A stretch of 32,855 bases of DNA from Planctomycetaceae bacterium. GTDB taxonomy: Bacteria; Planctomycetota; Phycisphaerae; Phycisphaerales; SM1A02. Below are positions 23,793-32,501 of the stretch, in pieces (the stretch's first letter is position 1; each line of letters opens with the position of its first letter). The stretch is from assembly GCA_947480055.1 (NCBI GenBank), contig CANKBX010000009.1, positions 1-32,855 of the forward strand. Reading direction: 5' to 3'. The notes under the pieces are model-generated. The model was not told the DNA's origin, made no database searches, and saw nothing but the letters and a program-made list of their open reading frames with translations. A program made the translations under genes and the position numbers.

Positions 23793-25430
23793 ATGACCGC
23801 AGTCCATCGCCTAGTTGAGCGCGCGCGTCGAAGACTTCAAGTGTCCGAATTGCTTGAAGTTGCCGCTTTGACTTTTCCCGTGGCGGGTTGGGCAATGTTG
23901 GTATGGATTGTGATTCTGCGCATGTTCTTGGTGGGGAGCATGCCGCCGGCCATGACCTCGTGGTCCATGCTGTTGGCGATTGGAGCGGCGATATTCATTG
24001 CCAACGCGGCGTTGCTGATCGCGCGTCGCGGTTGGCCTTCGCGCGTCCATGCGGCGGCGCAACTTGATGAGCGCCTGAATCTTGCCAGTCGAATAAGCAC
24101 CGCGCTTGCGGTGCAAGATCGTGGCGACGCTTTTTCTTTGGCGGCCGTGGCCGACGCCAATCGAATCGCCCAGGATGCGCAAAATAAAAACTTGTTGGCC
24201 CGCTCCTTCGCCTATCGCTTTGGACCCGAGTGGAGAGTGAGCTTGATCACAGCGTTGCTGGTGTGCGCCGCGTGGCTGTTCATTCCCAATTGGATTTCGT
24301 CGGCCGTGAAAAAAAATCAGCAGGCGCAGCAAGACGCGGCTTCGGTGGAGAAAGCCGATCAAGCCGAGCAGCGGTTGATTGACGCCATGCAAAGCGCGAT
24401 GGAAGTTGCGTCGCTTGATGAATCAATCCAGAAATCAATCGACGCGTCGCGTGAAACTTTGGATCGCGCCAAGCAGCAAACAATTTCGCCAGCTGATCGA
24501 GAGGCGCAGGCTTTTCAACAGCGCGCCTTATTGGAGGCCGCGTTGCAAACAGCTGGCGAAGCCGAGGAGTTGAATGACAATGAATCGCTCAAGGACGCGC
24601 TTTCTGAATTGGAGTTGTCCCAAGGCGAGGAGCGTGAAATGTTGGCCGCGCTCAAGCGCGGCGATTTTGAGGCCGCCGCAAAAGAGGCGCAGAAACTTGC
24701 TGATAAAGCGCAAAGTTCTGATCCAGCCGAAGCCGCCGCCGCCAAGCAGGCGTTGGAAAAAGTCGCCGCCGCATTGGACAAACAAGCCGCCAAGGAAAGC
24801 GCCAAGGCTGGCGCCCTGAAGAGCAAACCCACGCTGTCCAAGGAGGATCAGAAAAAAATTGCCGCGGCCATGAAGAACGCCAAGCAATGTAATTCTATTG
24901 GCAAGCAATCGAAAGGATCGTGCAGCGGTGGCGCGCCCGTGAAAAATTTAATGGACTTGCTTAAGAAAGGCTCCGCGGCATCAAGCCAAAAATCAAGTTT
25001 GTCCAAATCACTTGCTGCGTGTAGAAATCCCGGCTCGGGTGGCAGGGGAGCGGGTTCAGGATTTTCCAAGCCCCGACTTGCCGACCAACCTGACACAAAG
25101 CCCAAGCAATTCACAACCGAGCAAGTGATGAGTGAATCTCAGGATATTGATGCCGAACCGATCGCGCGTGACTTTGTGCAAGGCAACGCCACGACAACCC
25201 AAGAGGCCACGCGCAAACTCACGGTGATTGAGAATCAAGTGCAAGCTGGCCTTGAAGAGGCGAGCGAAGAGGATCCAGTTCCGGCGCCGCTTCGCGAGGC
25301 GCATCAAAAATATTTTTCACAGTGGAAGAAAAAAATCGAGGATGCAAAAGAGAATCAAACTCAAACGCCCGCCGCAACCACCAGCACGCCCGCGGTGGAG
25401 CCCGCAAAACCATCTTCTCGCGCCCCGTAA
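23793..25430 (+). CDS. Membrane protein with long helical/coiled-coil domain (DUF4175-like), first gene of MoxR/vWA cluster
   Basis: A protein of 545 residues. Three hydrophobic helices lie at about 22-46, 57-77 and 148-166. After the third comes a long Ala/Lys/Glu/Gln-rich helical region (about 170-345), then a Ser/Gly-rich linker and a shorter C-terminal helical part ending in Pro/Ala. The topology of a few N-terminal membrane helices and then a large helical domain, at the head of a MoxR-DUF58-vWA cluster, resembles DUF4175-like proteins. I base this on layout, since no diagnostic motif is visible. It probably acts as a scaffold in the envelope for the vWA proteins. It is followed 36 bp later by the first vWA gene. 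Confidence 0.78.
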   Translation: MTAVHRLVERARRRLQVSELLEVAALTFPVAGWAMLVWIVILRMFLVGSMPPAMTSWSMLLAIGAAIFIANAALLIARRGWPSRVHAAAQLDERLNLASRISTALAVQDRGDAFSLAAVADANRIAQDAQNKNLLARSFAYRFGPEWRVSLITALLVCAAWLFIPNWISSAVKKNQQAQQDAASVEKADQAEQRLIDAMQSAMEVASLDESIQKSIDASRETLDRAKQQTISPADREAQAFQQRALLEAALQTAGEAEELNDNESLKDALSELELSQGEEREMLAALKRGDFEAAAKEAQKLADKAQSSDPAEAAAAKQALEKVAAALDKQAAKESAKAGALKSKPTLSKEDQKKIAAAMKNAKQCNSIGKQSKGSCSGGAPVKNLMDLLKKGSAASSQKSSLSKSLAACRNPGSGGRGAGSGFSKPRLADQPDTKPKQFTTEQVMSESQDIDAEPIARDFVQGNATTTQEATRKLTVIENQVQAGLEEASEEDPVPAPLREAHQKYFSQWKKKIEDAKENQTQTPAATTSTPAVEPAKPSSRAP

Positions 25431-25466
25431 TTCCATGATTCAATCGACGCAACCCTAAGGCTTTCC

Positions 25467-28427
25467 GTGTGGATTTCATTTGAACATCCTGGTTGGCTGA
25501 TCGCGTTGGTGTTGTTGGCGCCGATATGGTTGATCGCATTTCGCTCCACGGATATGCGGGTTTCAAGCCGCTCCGTGGTGGCGGCGTGCATTCGTAGCGT
25601 TGTCATCGCGCTGCTTGTCGCCGCGTTGTCGCGGCCAAGTTTGGTTGAATCCAGCGATGGCATCACTGTGGTGGTTGTCGCCGATGCAAGTCGCTCCGTG
25701 CCAATTCAGTTGCGCACCGTGGCGCAAAGTTGGTTGCAAGATCGCGCGGGGGATACATCCAACGCGCGCGATCAATTGGCGGTTGTCACGTTCGCCAAAA
25801 GCGCCGAGATTCAAAGCAAGCCGGAGAGCGCCGCGAAAATAAATATTTTGTCGCATGCGGACACCGCCATTGGCAGCGATTTGGCGGCGGGCGTGCGCAT
25901 GGCCATGGCGCTCATGCCGCGCGACACTCGCAATCGCATTCTTCTTGTGAGCGACGGCAACGAGACATCTGGAAATATTCTCGAGGCCGCGCAGATGGCG
26001 CGTTCGGCTGGCGTTGCCATTGACGTTGTGGCGCTTGAAGTGGCGACAGCCAACGACACAATGGTTGAATCGTTGCGCGCGCCAACCCGCGCGCGGCGTG
26101 GTCAAAGCGTCGACGCGAAAATGATCATCCGCGCCCGCAGCGCAATTGACGGGCGAATTCGCTTTGAAATTGACGGAGAAGCGATTGATTTGGATTCCAA
26201 AAGCGACAGCAACGCGATGAAGATTCATCTTGACGCGGGCCCAAATGTGATCACCATTCCCGTGGCGCTGCCGCGCTCCGGCGTGGTGCGCATGAAGGCC
26301 ATCTTTGAGCCGCTTGATCCAAGCGCCGACGCCATCGTGGAAAATAATGTCGCATCCGCTATCACATTTGTTTCTGGTGAGGGCCGCATTCTTATCGTGG
26401 ATGATTCCGGCGCCGAGACCCAAGCCTTCGCGCAAGCGTTGCGAGCCAGCAAGCTTGATGTGCAAGTTTCAAACGCCTCGGTTCTTTCTGATCCAACCAC
26501 CGCGGGAAGTTATGACGCGATCGTGCTCGCCAATATCGCGCGATGGAATTTGGATCAGGCCGCGGACCGCTCGATTGAAATCGCGGTGCATGATTTTGGC
26601 GTTGGACTTCTGATGTTGGGAGGCGACCATTCGTTTGGCGCCGGCGGCTGGACCGACAGTGAAACCGCCAAGGCGCTTCCGGTTGAAATGAATCCGCCGC
26701 AAGAGCGTCAACTTCCCAGGGGCGCGCTGGCGCTGATCATTGATTGTTCCGGCTCTATGGGAATGCCCGTGGCGGGCAGCAACATGGATCAACAACAATG
26801 CGCCAACGAGGCCGCGATCGAGGGCATTCGCTCGTTGACCGCTGGCGATCAAGTGACCGTGATCGCGTTCGACGATTCGGCGGCGGTGGTTGTTCCGCTG
26901 ATGAATGTTGAGAATCCAGAGGCAATTGCGCAGCGAATTCGTAGGATTGTTCCGCGTGGTGGAACTAATTTATTTCCCGCGATTGAATTGGCTTCCAAGC
27001 AACTTGAAGCCTCGCAGCAATCGGTCAAGCACATGGTGATTTTAAGCGACGGACAAACCATGGGCGATCCAAACGAGGGGATCCGCATGGTGCAACTGCT
27101 CGCGCGCAAAGGTGTTTCTGTTTCCACGGTTTCCATTGGCGACTCAACCAACGATCCGCTGCTTGAGCAAATGGCCAAGGTTGGCGGCGGCCGCTGCTAT
27201 CCAGTGAAGTCGCAGAACGCGCAACTTGTGTTGCCGCAAATTTTTATTAAGGAAGCGACGATTCTCAGTCGAAGTTTGTTGGCGGAAGGTTCATTCGCGC
27301 CAGCCACGTCCGGGCAAAGTCCGCCGGGTGTCGCGCTTTCCAAATCCATGCCCAAGCTCTCGGGCTACGTCATCACCGCGCCACGCGGAGGACTTTCGCA
27401 GAACGCGCTTACGATTCCCACCAAGGAATTTGCCGATCCACTTTTCTCATGGTGGAATTATGGAGTGGGTCGATCGGCCGCTTTCACAAGCGATCTTTCA
27501 TCGCGTTGGGGTTCGTCGTGGGTTGCATGGAGCGGATATCAACCGTGGTGCGCGGGAGTTGCGCGATGGTTGTTGCGCCAAAGCGCGCCCATGGACACTT
27601 CGCTCACAACGCAACTTGATGGCGACGACGCCATAGTTGAACTTTCAATTCGTGAAGACCAAAATTCCAACGCATCCAACGCCGTGGCCACTGCAAAAGT
27701 GCTTGCTCCCGATGGATCGGTGGCGGCGTTGGCGTTGCGCCAAGTTGCGCCCGGGCGCTGGTCCGCCAAATTTTCCACCGACGCATCGGGCGCGTATTTG
27801 GTGAACGCCGCGCTGAAGCAAGGCACCGACGAGCGGCCAGTTTTTGTTCAAGCCGCCGTGAATGTTTCCTATCCGCGTGAATTTAGATTTCAGCGCGATG
27901 ACCAAACCAAACTCGCGGAGGTGGCGCGCATTTCTGGCGGCCGCGTGTTGAAGTTGGGCGACACCAACGTGAAATTATTTCAAACCGATGGAACGCTGCC
28001 CGCGGAATCGCTCCGTCAAATGTGGGACATGCTGTTATGCGCGGCCACGTTGCTCTTTATTGTTGATGTGGCCGCCCGTCGATTGGTGTTTCAAAAACGC
28101 ACCGCGAATGAAACCACAAAGGTTGTTGTTGGACAAGTGGGGCAAGCATGGAAGACGGCCAGAATTCGCGCCGCCGATGACATGTCGCAAGCGGAAGTGG
28201 CAAAGGCAAGTATCCAGGCGCGCGAACGCAGCGCCGCGGCGAATTCCACAGCCGCGGTGAACTCCACAATAAATCCATTGGATGCCCAAGTTGACCCGAT
28301 CAACGATTCCTCCACGCGCGCCCCGCAAGATTCTTTGGAACAGCTCTCGCCACTTGAACGATTAAGAGAAGCCAAGCGCCGAGCGCGGACTGCTGGCGAT
28401 GCCGCCAATCAGGATGATCCGACATGA
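25467..28427 (+). CDS. Double vWA membrane protein with glutamine-amidotransferase-like insert
   Basis: A protein of 986 residues from a GTG, with AAGG 6 nt upstream. Two N-terminal membrane helices (about 7-26 and 40-58) precede a vWA domain with a MIDAS DASRS at D73. A class I glutamine amidotransferase-like segment (about 315-400, with RILIVDDSG and LMLGGDHSFGAGGW) has no obvious catalytic cysteine. A second vWA domain has the complete MIDAS DCSGS at D426. A C-terminal membrane helix lies at about 856-874, then a roughly 110-residue charged cytoplasmic tail. The vWA domains should bind metal and protein partners. The stop overlaps moxR by ATGA. The architecture is familiar in planctomycetes, but its function is not established. 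Confidence 0.88.
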   Translation: MWISFEHPGWLIALVLLAPIWLIAFRSTDMRVSSRSVVAACIRSVVIALLVAALSRPSLVESSDGITVVVVADASRSVPIQLRTVAQSWLQDRAGDTSNARDQLAVVTFAKSAEIQSKPESAAKINILSHADTAIGSDLAAGVRMAMALMPRDTRNRILLVSDGNETSGNILEAAQMARSAGVAIDVVALEVATANDTMVESLRAPTRARRGQSVDAKMIIRARSAIDGRIRFEIDGEAIDLDSKSDSNAMKIHLDAGPNVITIPVALPRSGVVRMKAIFEPLDPSADAIVENNVASAITFVSGEGRILIVDDSGAETQAFAQALRASKLDVQVSNASVLSDPTTAGSYDAIVLANIARWNLDQAADRSIEIAVHDFGVGLLMLGGDHSFGAGGWTDSETAKALPVEMNPPQERQLPRGALALIIDCSGSMGMPVAGSNMDQQQCANEAAIEGIRSLTAGDQVTVIAFDDSAAVVVPLMNVENPEAIAQRIRRIVPRGGTNLFPAIELASKQLEASQQSVKHMVILSDGQTMGDPNEGIRMVQLLARKGVSVSTVSIGDSTNDPLLEQMAKVGGGRCYPVKSQNAQLVLPQIFIKEATILSRSLLAEGSFAPATSGQSPPGVALSKSMPKLSGYVITAPRGGLSQNALTIPTKEFADPLFSWWNYGVGRSAAFTSDLSSRWGSSWVAWSGYQPWCAGVARWLLRQSAPMDTSLTTQLDGDDAIVELSIREDQNSNASNAVATAKVLAPDGSVAALALRQVAPGRWSAKFSTDASGAYLVNAALKQGTDERPVFVQAAVNVSYPREFRFQRDDQTKLAEVARISGGRVLKLGDTNVKLFQTDGTLPAESLRQMWDMLLCAATLLFIVDVAARRLVFQKRTANETTKVVVGQVGQAWKTARIRAADDMSQAEVAKASIQARERSAAANSTAAVNSTINPLDAQVDPINDSSTRAPQDSLEQLSPLERLREAKRRARTAGDAANQDDPT

Positions 28428-29440
28428 GCCAAGCAACCAATGAAACACGCGATATTCAAGCCGAATGTGAGGCGTTTCGCAGCATGTCCCTGGCTTGGAA
28501 AAATTCCATTTGCAGCCGCATTGTTGGTCTAGGCGATTCGCTCGAGCAAACTTTATGGTGCTTGCTAGCCAATGGCCACATTCTTCTGGAGGGCGTTCCC
28601 GGCCTTGGAAAAACATTGTTGGTGCAAACTATTTCGCAATCCGCCGGTCTGCGCGCCACGCGCATTCAATGCACGCCCGACTTGATGCCAGCGGATGTTC
28701 TGGGCACCACTGTGCTGGTGGAGGATCTTGTTCATGGTCGTCGCGAACATCGTTTCCGTCCTGGTCCGGTATTCACGCAAATTCTTTTGGCTGATGAACT
28801 CAACCGCGCAACGCCGCGCACGCAGTCGGCATTGCTTGAAGCCATGCAAGAGCGATCCGTGAGCGTGGGTGGAACAACATACGCGCTTGAAAAACCGTTT
28901 TTAGTTTTGGCCACGCAAAATCCAATCGAGCAAGAGGGAACGCATCCACTACCGGAGGCGCAACTGGATCGCTTCATGGCAAAGATCGAAGTCCCCAGCC
29001 CATCGCGCGAGGCGCTTCAAACAATTTTGCAGCGCACCACCAGTCAACCATTGCCGCCATTGACAGCGACCATCAACGCCCCAACATTGATCGCCGCGCA
29101 GCACTTGGCTCAGGAGGTCATCGTGGCGCCCCACGTGATGGATTGGGCCATTCGACTGGTGCTCTCCACGCAGCCAAATTCAGTGTATTTCAGCGCGCAA
29201 GCCAAGCGTTACATTCGCTGCGGGGCAAGTCCGCGCGCCGCTCAATCCATGCTCGCCATGGGCAAAGTGCGCGCCTTGCTTGCGGGTCGCTACGCGTTGG
29301 CGATTGATGATCTGCGCGCGGTTGCGTTGCCGGCGCTTCGGCATCGACTTGCATTGACGTTTGAGGCCGACGCTGATCGCGTGGACGCCAATGAAATTGT
29401 GCGGCGCATTATCCAAGGCATGCCATTGGAGGCGCCATGA
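28424..29440 (+). CDS. MoxR-family AAA+ ATPase
   Basis: A chaperone-like ATPase of 338 residues that in known cases activates or assembles vWA-domain partners. Walker A is GVPGLGKT (57-64), Walker B LLADELNR (121-128), and the sensor region LATQNPIEQEGTHPLPEAQLDRF matches the MoxR group. The C-terminal lid is complete. It overlaps the vWA gene upstream and the DUF58 gene downstream, both by ATGA, so expression of the three should be tightly linked. Confidence 0.95.
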   Translation: MSQATNETRDIQAECEAFRSMSLAWKNSICSRIVGLGDSLEQTLWCLLANGHILLEGVPGLGKTLLVQTISQSAGLRATRIQCTPDLMPADVLGTTVLVEDLVHGRREHRFRPGPVFTQILLADELNRATPRTQSALLEAMQERSVSVGGTTYALEKPFLVLATQNPIEQEGTHPLPEAQLDRFMAKIEVPSPSREALQTILQRTTSQPLPPLTATINAPTLIAAQHLAQEVIVAPHVMDWAIRLVLSTQPNSVYFSAQAKRYIRCGASPRAAQSMLAMGKVRALLAGRYALAIDDLRAVALPALRHRLALTFEADADRVDANEIVRRIIQGMPLEAP

Positions 29441-30351
29441 TTTCGCCGAGCAAATTAATCAAGCTGGAGGATTTATTGCAGCCCTCGCTTGTGGCGGCAT
29501 TGGATCGTCTAGATCTGATGAGCCGAAAAATGTTGCAGGGACGAATGCAGGGGGAGCGTCGAAGTCGACGCCGCGGTCAAGGCATGGACTTCGCGGATTT
29601 TCGTCCCTACGCGGCCGGCGATGATTTGCGATTTGTGGATTGGAATATTTACGGTCGTCTTGATCGCCTCTTTCTAAAAATGTTTTTGGAGGAGGAGGAT
29701 CTTGGCTTGGTAGTCGCCATTGATGGCAGCGCCAGCATGGATACGGGCGAGCCAAATAAATTTGACGTCGCGCGCCGCATCGCCATGGCGCTGGCCTACG
29801 TTGGTTTGGTCAATCAACACCGCGTCACTTTGGCGCTGCTCAAAGATGGCAGCGCCGACCGTCTCACTGGCATGCGCGGACGCCGCCGCGCCGCCGACGC
29901 CGCAAACTGGCTCATTGGCCAAAAAGCCGCTGGAACAACTGGTTTTGATAGCGCGTGTCGATCGCTGGCCTCGGCTCGCTTGGGTCGAGGCGTGGTGATT
30001 GTGATCAGCGATTATCTATTGCGCGAGGGATATGAAAGTGGATTTCGCGCTCTCGCGGCGCGCGGTTGGGATGTGTTCGCGTTGCAAATTTTGTCGCCCG
30101 AGGAAATGGATCCACGCAAAAACAATCAGAACCTTGATGTGCGATTGGTCGACCTTGAAAATAAAGGCGAGGTGGAAATCACGCTCACCGGCGCGGTGGT
30201 GCGCGATCATCAAAGACGATTGGAAACATTCAACGCCGCAATGCGTGAAACATGCATGAAGCTTGGTGTGCGCCAAATGACAATCAGCTCCGCGGTTGAC
30301 TATCAAAAGTTTTTAGTTGAGACTTTGCGAAAAGAGGGGCTGCTGAAATGA
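29437..30351 (+). CDS. DUF58 / vWA-like protein
   Basis: A soluble protein of 304 residues. The DUF58 hallmark DFRPYAAGDDLRFVDWN is at 54-70, and a vWA-like MIDAS DGSAS at 96-100 follows. The C-terminal half contains VVIVISDYLL and a Rossmann-like alternation. DUF58 proteins are usual partners of MoxR ATPases. It overlaps both neighbours by ATGA. Confidence 0.93.
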   Translation: MISPSKLIKLEDLLQPSLVAALDRLDLMSRKMLQGRMQGERRSRRRGQGMDFADFRPYAAGDDLRFVDWNIYGRLDRLFLKMFLEEEDLGLVVAIDGSASMDTGEPNKFDVARRIAMALAYVGLVNQHRVTLALLKDGSADRLTGMRGRRRAADAANWLIGQKAAGTTGFDSACRSLASARLGRGVVIVISDYLLREGYESGFRALAARGWDVFALQILSPEEMDPRKNNQNLDVRLVDLENKGEVEITLTGAVVRDHQRRLETFNAAMRETCMKLGVRQMTISSAVDYQKFLVETLRKEGLLK

Positions 30352-32348
30352 CATTGCTCACGCCCATCTTTGGCTTGATCACCGCGTTGATTGTGGTGCC
30401 ACTGTTGTTGCTGTTGTACATGTTGAAACTGCGCCGCGAGCGCCGCGACATTTCCAGCACGCTTCTATGGACATCCCACACCAAAGATTTGCGCGCCAAC
30501 TCGTTGTTTCAGCGCCTGCGACTTTCACCTCTATTTGTGCTGCAATGTCTGCTTTTACTCATGCTCGCAGCGGCGTTAACGCAACCAATATTGAAGGAGT
30601 GGTCGCGGCCATCTGGTCGAGTTGTGTTCTTAATCGATCAATCAGCCAGCATGCAAACGCGCGATGCGCCCGATTCTCGAACGCGCCTGGATGAGGCCAA
30701 ACGCTTGGCAATCGCGCAAGTTGAGTCATGGCAGGGTGGCGGTCTCTTTGCGGCAAGTCCGCCAGAAGTCATGGTGATTGCTTTCGCACAGGATCCTTCA
30801 GTTCGCATTCCATTCTCCACCAATCTTGGGCGCATTCGAGAAGCCATTGATGGGATTGAGCCGACCGATCAAATCACGCTCATCGCGCCCGCGGTATCTC
30901 TTGCAAGGGCTTTTTCATCTTCGCAAGATGCGCTGGAGATATCCCAGTCATCCACGCAAATAAATACATTGGATAATTCTTCGCCCACCATGCAATTGTT
31001 TAGCGATGGAAATATTTCCGACATCGCCACATTGTCCCTGCGCAAAGGTGAAACCATGTCCTGGAATCGCTGCGGCAATCCGCAAACCATCAACCAAGGT
31101 ATTTCCGCCGCGGGCGCTGAGCGGCGCAATGATGATCCAACCCGAGTGAGCGCCTTTGTTGCGCTGCGAAATGATGCGGCAACCCCCGCCAAACGTGAAG
31201 TGCAGGTGAGAAGCAACGGCACGCTCATCGCCAGCGCGTCGGAGCCAATCGCAATTCCTGCGGCCAGCGGCAAGGGCGCAACCCGCGTTGTCGGCGCGCA
31301 AAAACTTTCATTCACGCCCTTCGCTCTGCCAAACTCCGGCGTGCTCAGCATGAGTTTGCTTCCCGAAGACGCGTTCACCACCGACGACCGCGCGGTGATC
31401 GCCATTCAAGAGCAGCGCACGCTCCGCATTCTGTTGGCTGGAAATGATCCGGCGCTCGAGTCACTGCTGAATAGTTTGTCATTCGCGAATGTGCAACAAA
31501 TTGCGTCCACGGATTTCATCAAACGCATTTCCGCGGACGCGAATTGGACCGAATCATTCGATGTGGTGGTGTGCGTGGATTGCGAATTGCAATCGCTCAC
31601 CGCGGGAAGATGGTTGATCTTTGGCAAGCCGCCAGCCATTGCAAATCTAAACGCGTTCGGGGAGCAACCACGCCAAGCGATCCGCACATGGAAGAGCGAT
31701 CACAAGGCGATGGCGCAAAGTCAGTTCTCCGATCTCGTGGTGGATCGTTCGGCGGCCATCGCGCCAACTTCCGATTGGCTTGCGTTGCTTGAAGGTTCCA
31801 AAGGACCGCTGATCGTGTCTGGACGATCGGCCAACGCCACGGTGATTTATGTGGCGTTTGTTCCCATGGATTCCAACTGGCCCTTTCAGCGCAGTTTTGT
31901 GAATTTCACCGCGCAAGCCGTGGAATTTCTGGGCGCACTTGGTAGCGCCGTGACAAGTGAGTCGCTTGAGCCGGGCGCAATGTTGCGCACGCGAATTGTG
32001 CGCGGATCAACCAACGTATTTATTCAAACTCCCTCAGGTGACCGCGTGGCGCAAAATCTGGTTGATGGCGAAATTGTATTTGGACCTTTGCGAAATGTGG
32101 GCGTGTACAAAGTTGAATACGTCGATCCATTGGGCAAACAAAAAGTACGCATGGTGGCCGTGAATCTCACCGATGCCACCGAATGCGATGTGGCCGCGGC
32201 GGAGAAATTAAATATTCCTGGTGGCGAACTCGATCCCAAGGGCGTTGGCTTGGCCACTTTGACAATTTGGCCGTTCATTGTGGCGGCTTCGTTATGCCTG
32301 CTTATGCTGGAATGGTTTCTCTATCATCGCTTTGGAGGCGCAACATAA
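30348..32348 (+). CDS. BatA-like vWA membrane protein
   Basis: A protein of 666 residues with N-terminal membrane helices at about 5-26 and 61-78. The segment between them, ending SSTLLWTSH, matches the BatA N-terminal domain. A vWA domain with MIDAS DQSAS begins at D97. Residues about 240-630 are periplasmic, probably beta-rich, and a last membrane helix lies at about 645-662. With the larger vWA protein it should present paired metal-binding domains at the membrane. It is the last gene of the cluster and is followed by a 153-bp gap. Confidence 0.9.
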   Translation: MTLLTPIFGLITALIVVPLLLLLYMLKLRRERRDISSTLLWTSHTKDLRANSLFQRLRLSPLFVLQCLLLLMLAAALTQPILKEWSRPSGRVVFLIDQSASMQTRDAPDSRTRLDEAKRLAIAQVESWQGGGLFAASPPEVMVIAFAQDPSVRIPFSTNLGRIREAIDGIEPTDQITLIAPAVSLARAFSSSQDALEISQSSTQINTLDNSSPTMQLFSDGNISDIATLSLRKGETMSWNRCGNPQTINQGISAAGAERRNDDPTRVSAFVALRNDAATPAKREVQVRSNGTLIASASEPIAIPAASGKGATRVVGAQKLSFTPFALPNSGVLSMSLLPEDAFTTDDRAVIAIQEQRTLRILLAGNDPALESLLNSLSFANVQQIASTDFIKRISADANWTESFDVVVCVDCELQSLTAGRWLIFGKPPAIANLNAFGEQPRQAIRTWKSDHKAMAQSQFSDLVVDRSAAIAPTSDWLALLEGSKGPLIVSGRSANATVIYVAFVPMDSNWPFQRSFVNFTAQAVEFLGALGSAVTSESLEPGAMLRTRIVRGSTNVFIQTPSGDRVAQNLVDGEIVFGPLRNVGVYKVEYVDPLGKQKVRMVAVNLTDATECDVAAAEKLNIPGGELDPKGVGLATLTIWPFIVAASLCLLMLEWFLYHRFGGAT

Positions 32349-32501
32349 GTTCACCGATTCGGCCATGTACATGAATGATTCGCATGGTTTAATACACGTT
32401 TTGAAGCGCCTTTTTCAATATATTTGAAGCCATTGAATTGATTTGCAAAGTCTTAGAAAGATTATTCGCCAAGCTCGCGCCGCAAGTCGTATGATCAATT
32501 T
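32349..32501. other. Non-coding gap after the vWA cluster
   Basis: No open frame of note. It contains a CATGTACATG palindrome (32364-32373) and ends with the TATGAT that probably serves the TPR gene. No T-tract terminator is visible. Confidence 0.4.
32490..32495 (+). promoter_or_regulatory. Candidate -10 element of the TPR gene
   Basis: TATGAT, five of six matches to TATAAT, exactly 6 nt before the ATG at 32502. Confidence 0.5.

Noticed and set aside
25563-26465. 300-codon open frame on the minus strand
   Set aside because: Fully antisense to the double vWA gene; His/Arg/Asn-rich composition typical of a reverse-frame shadow.
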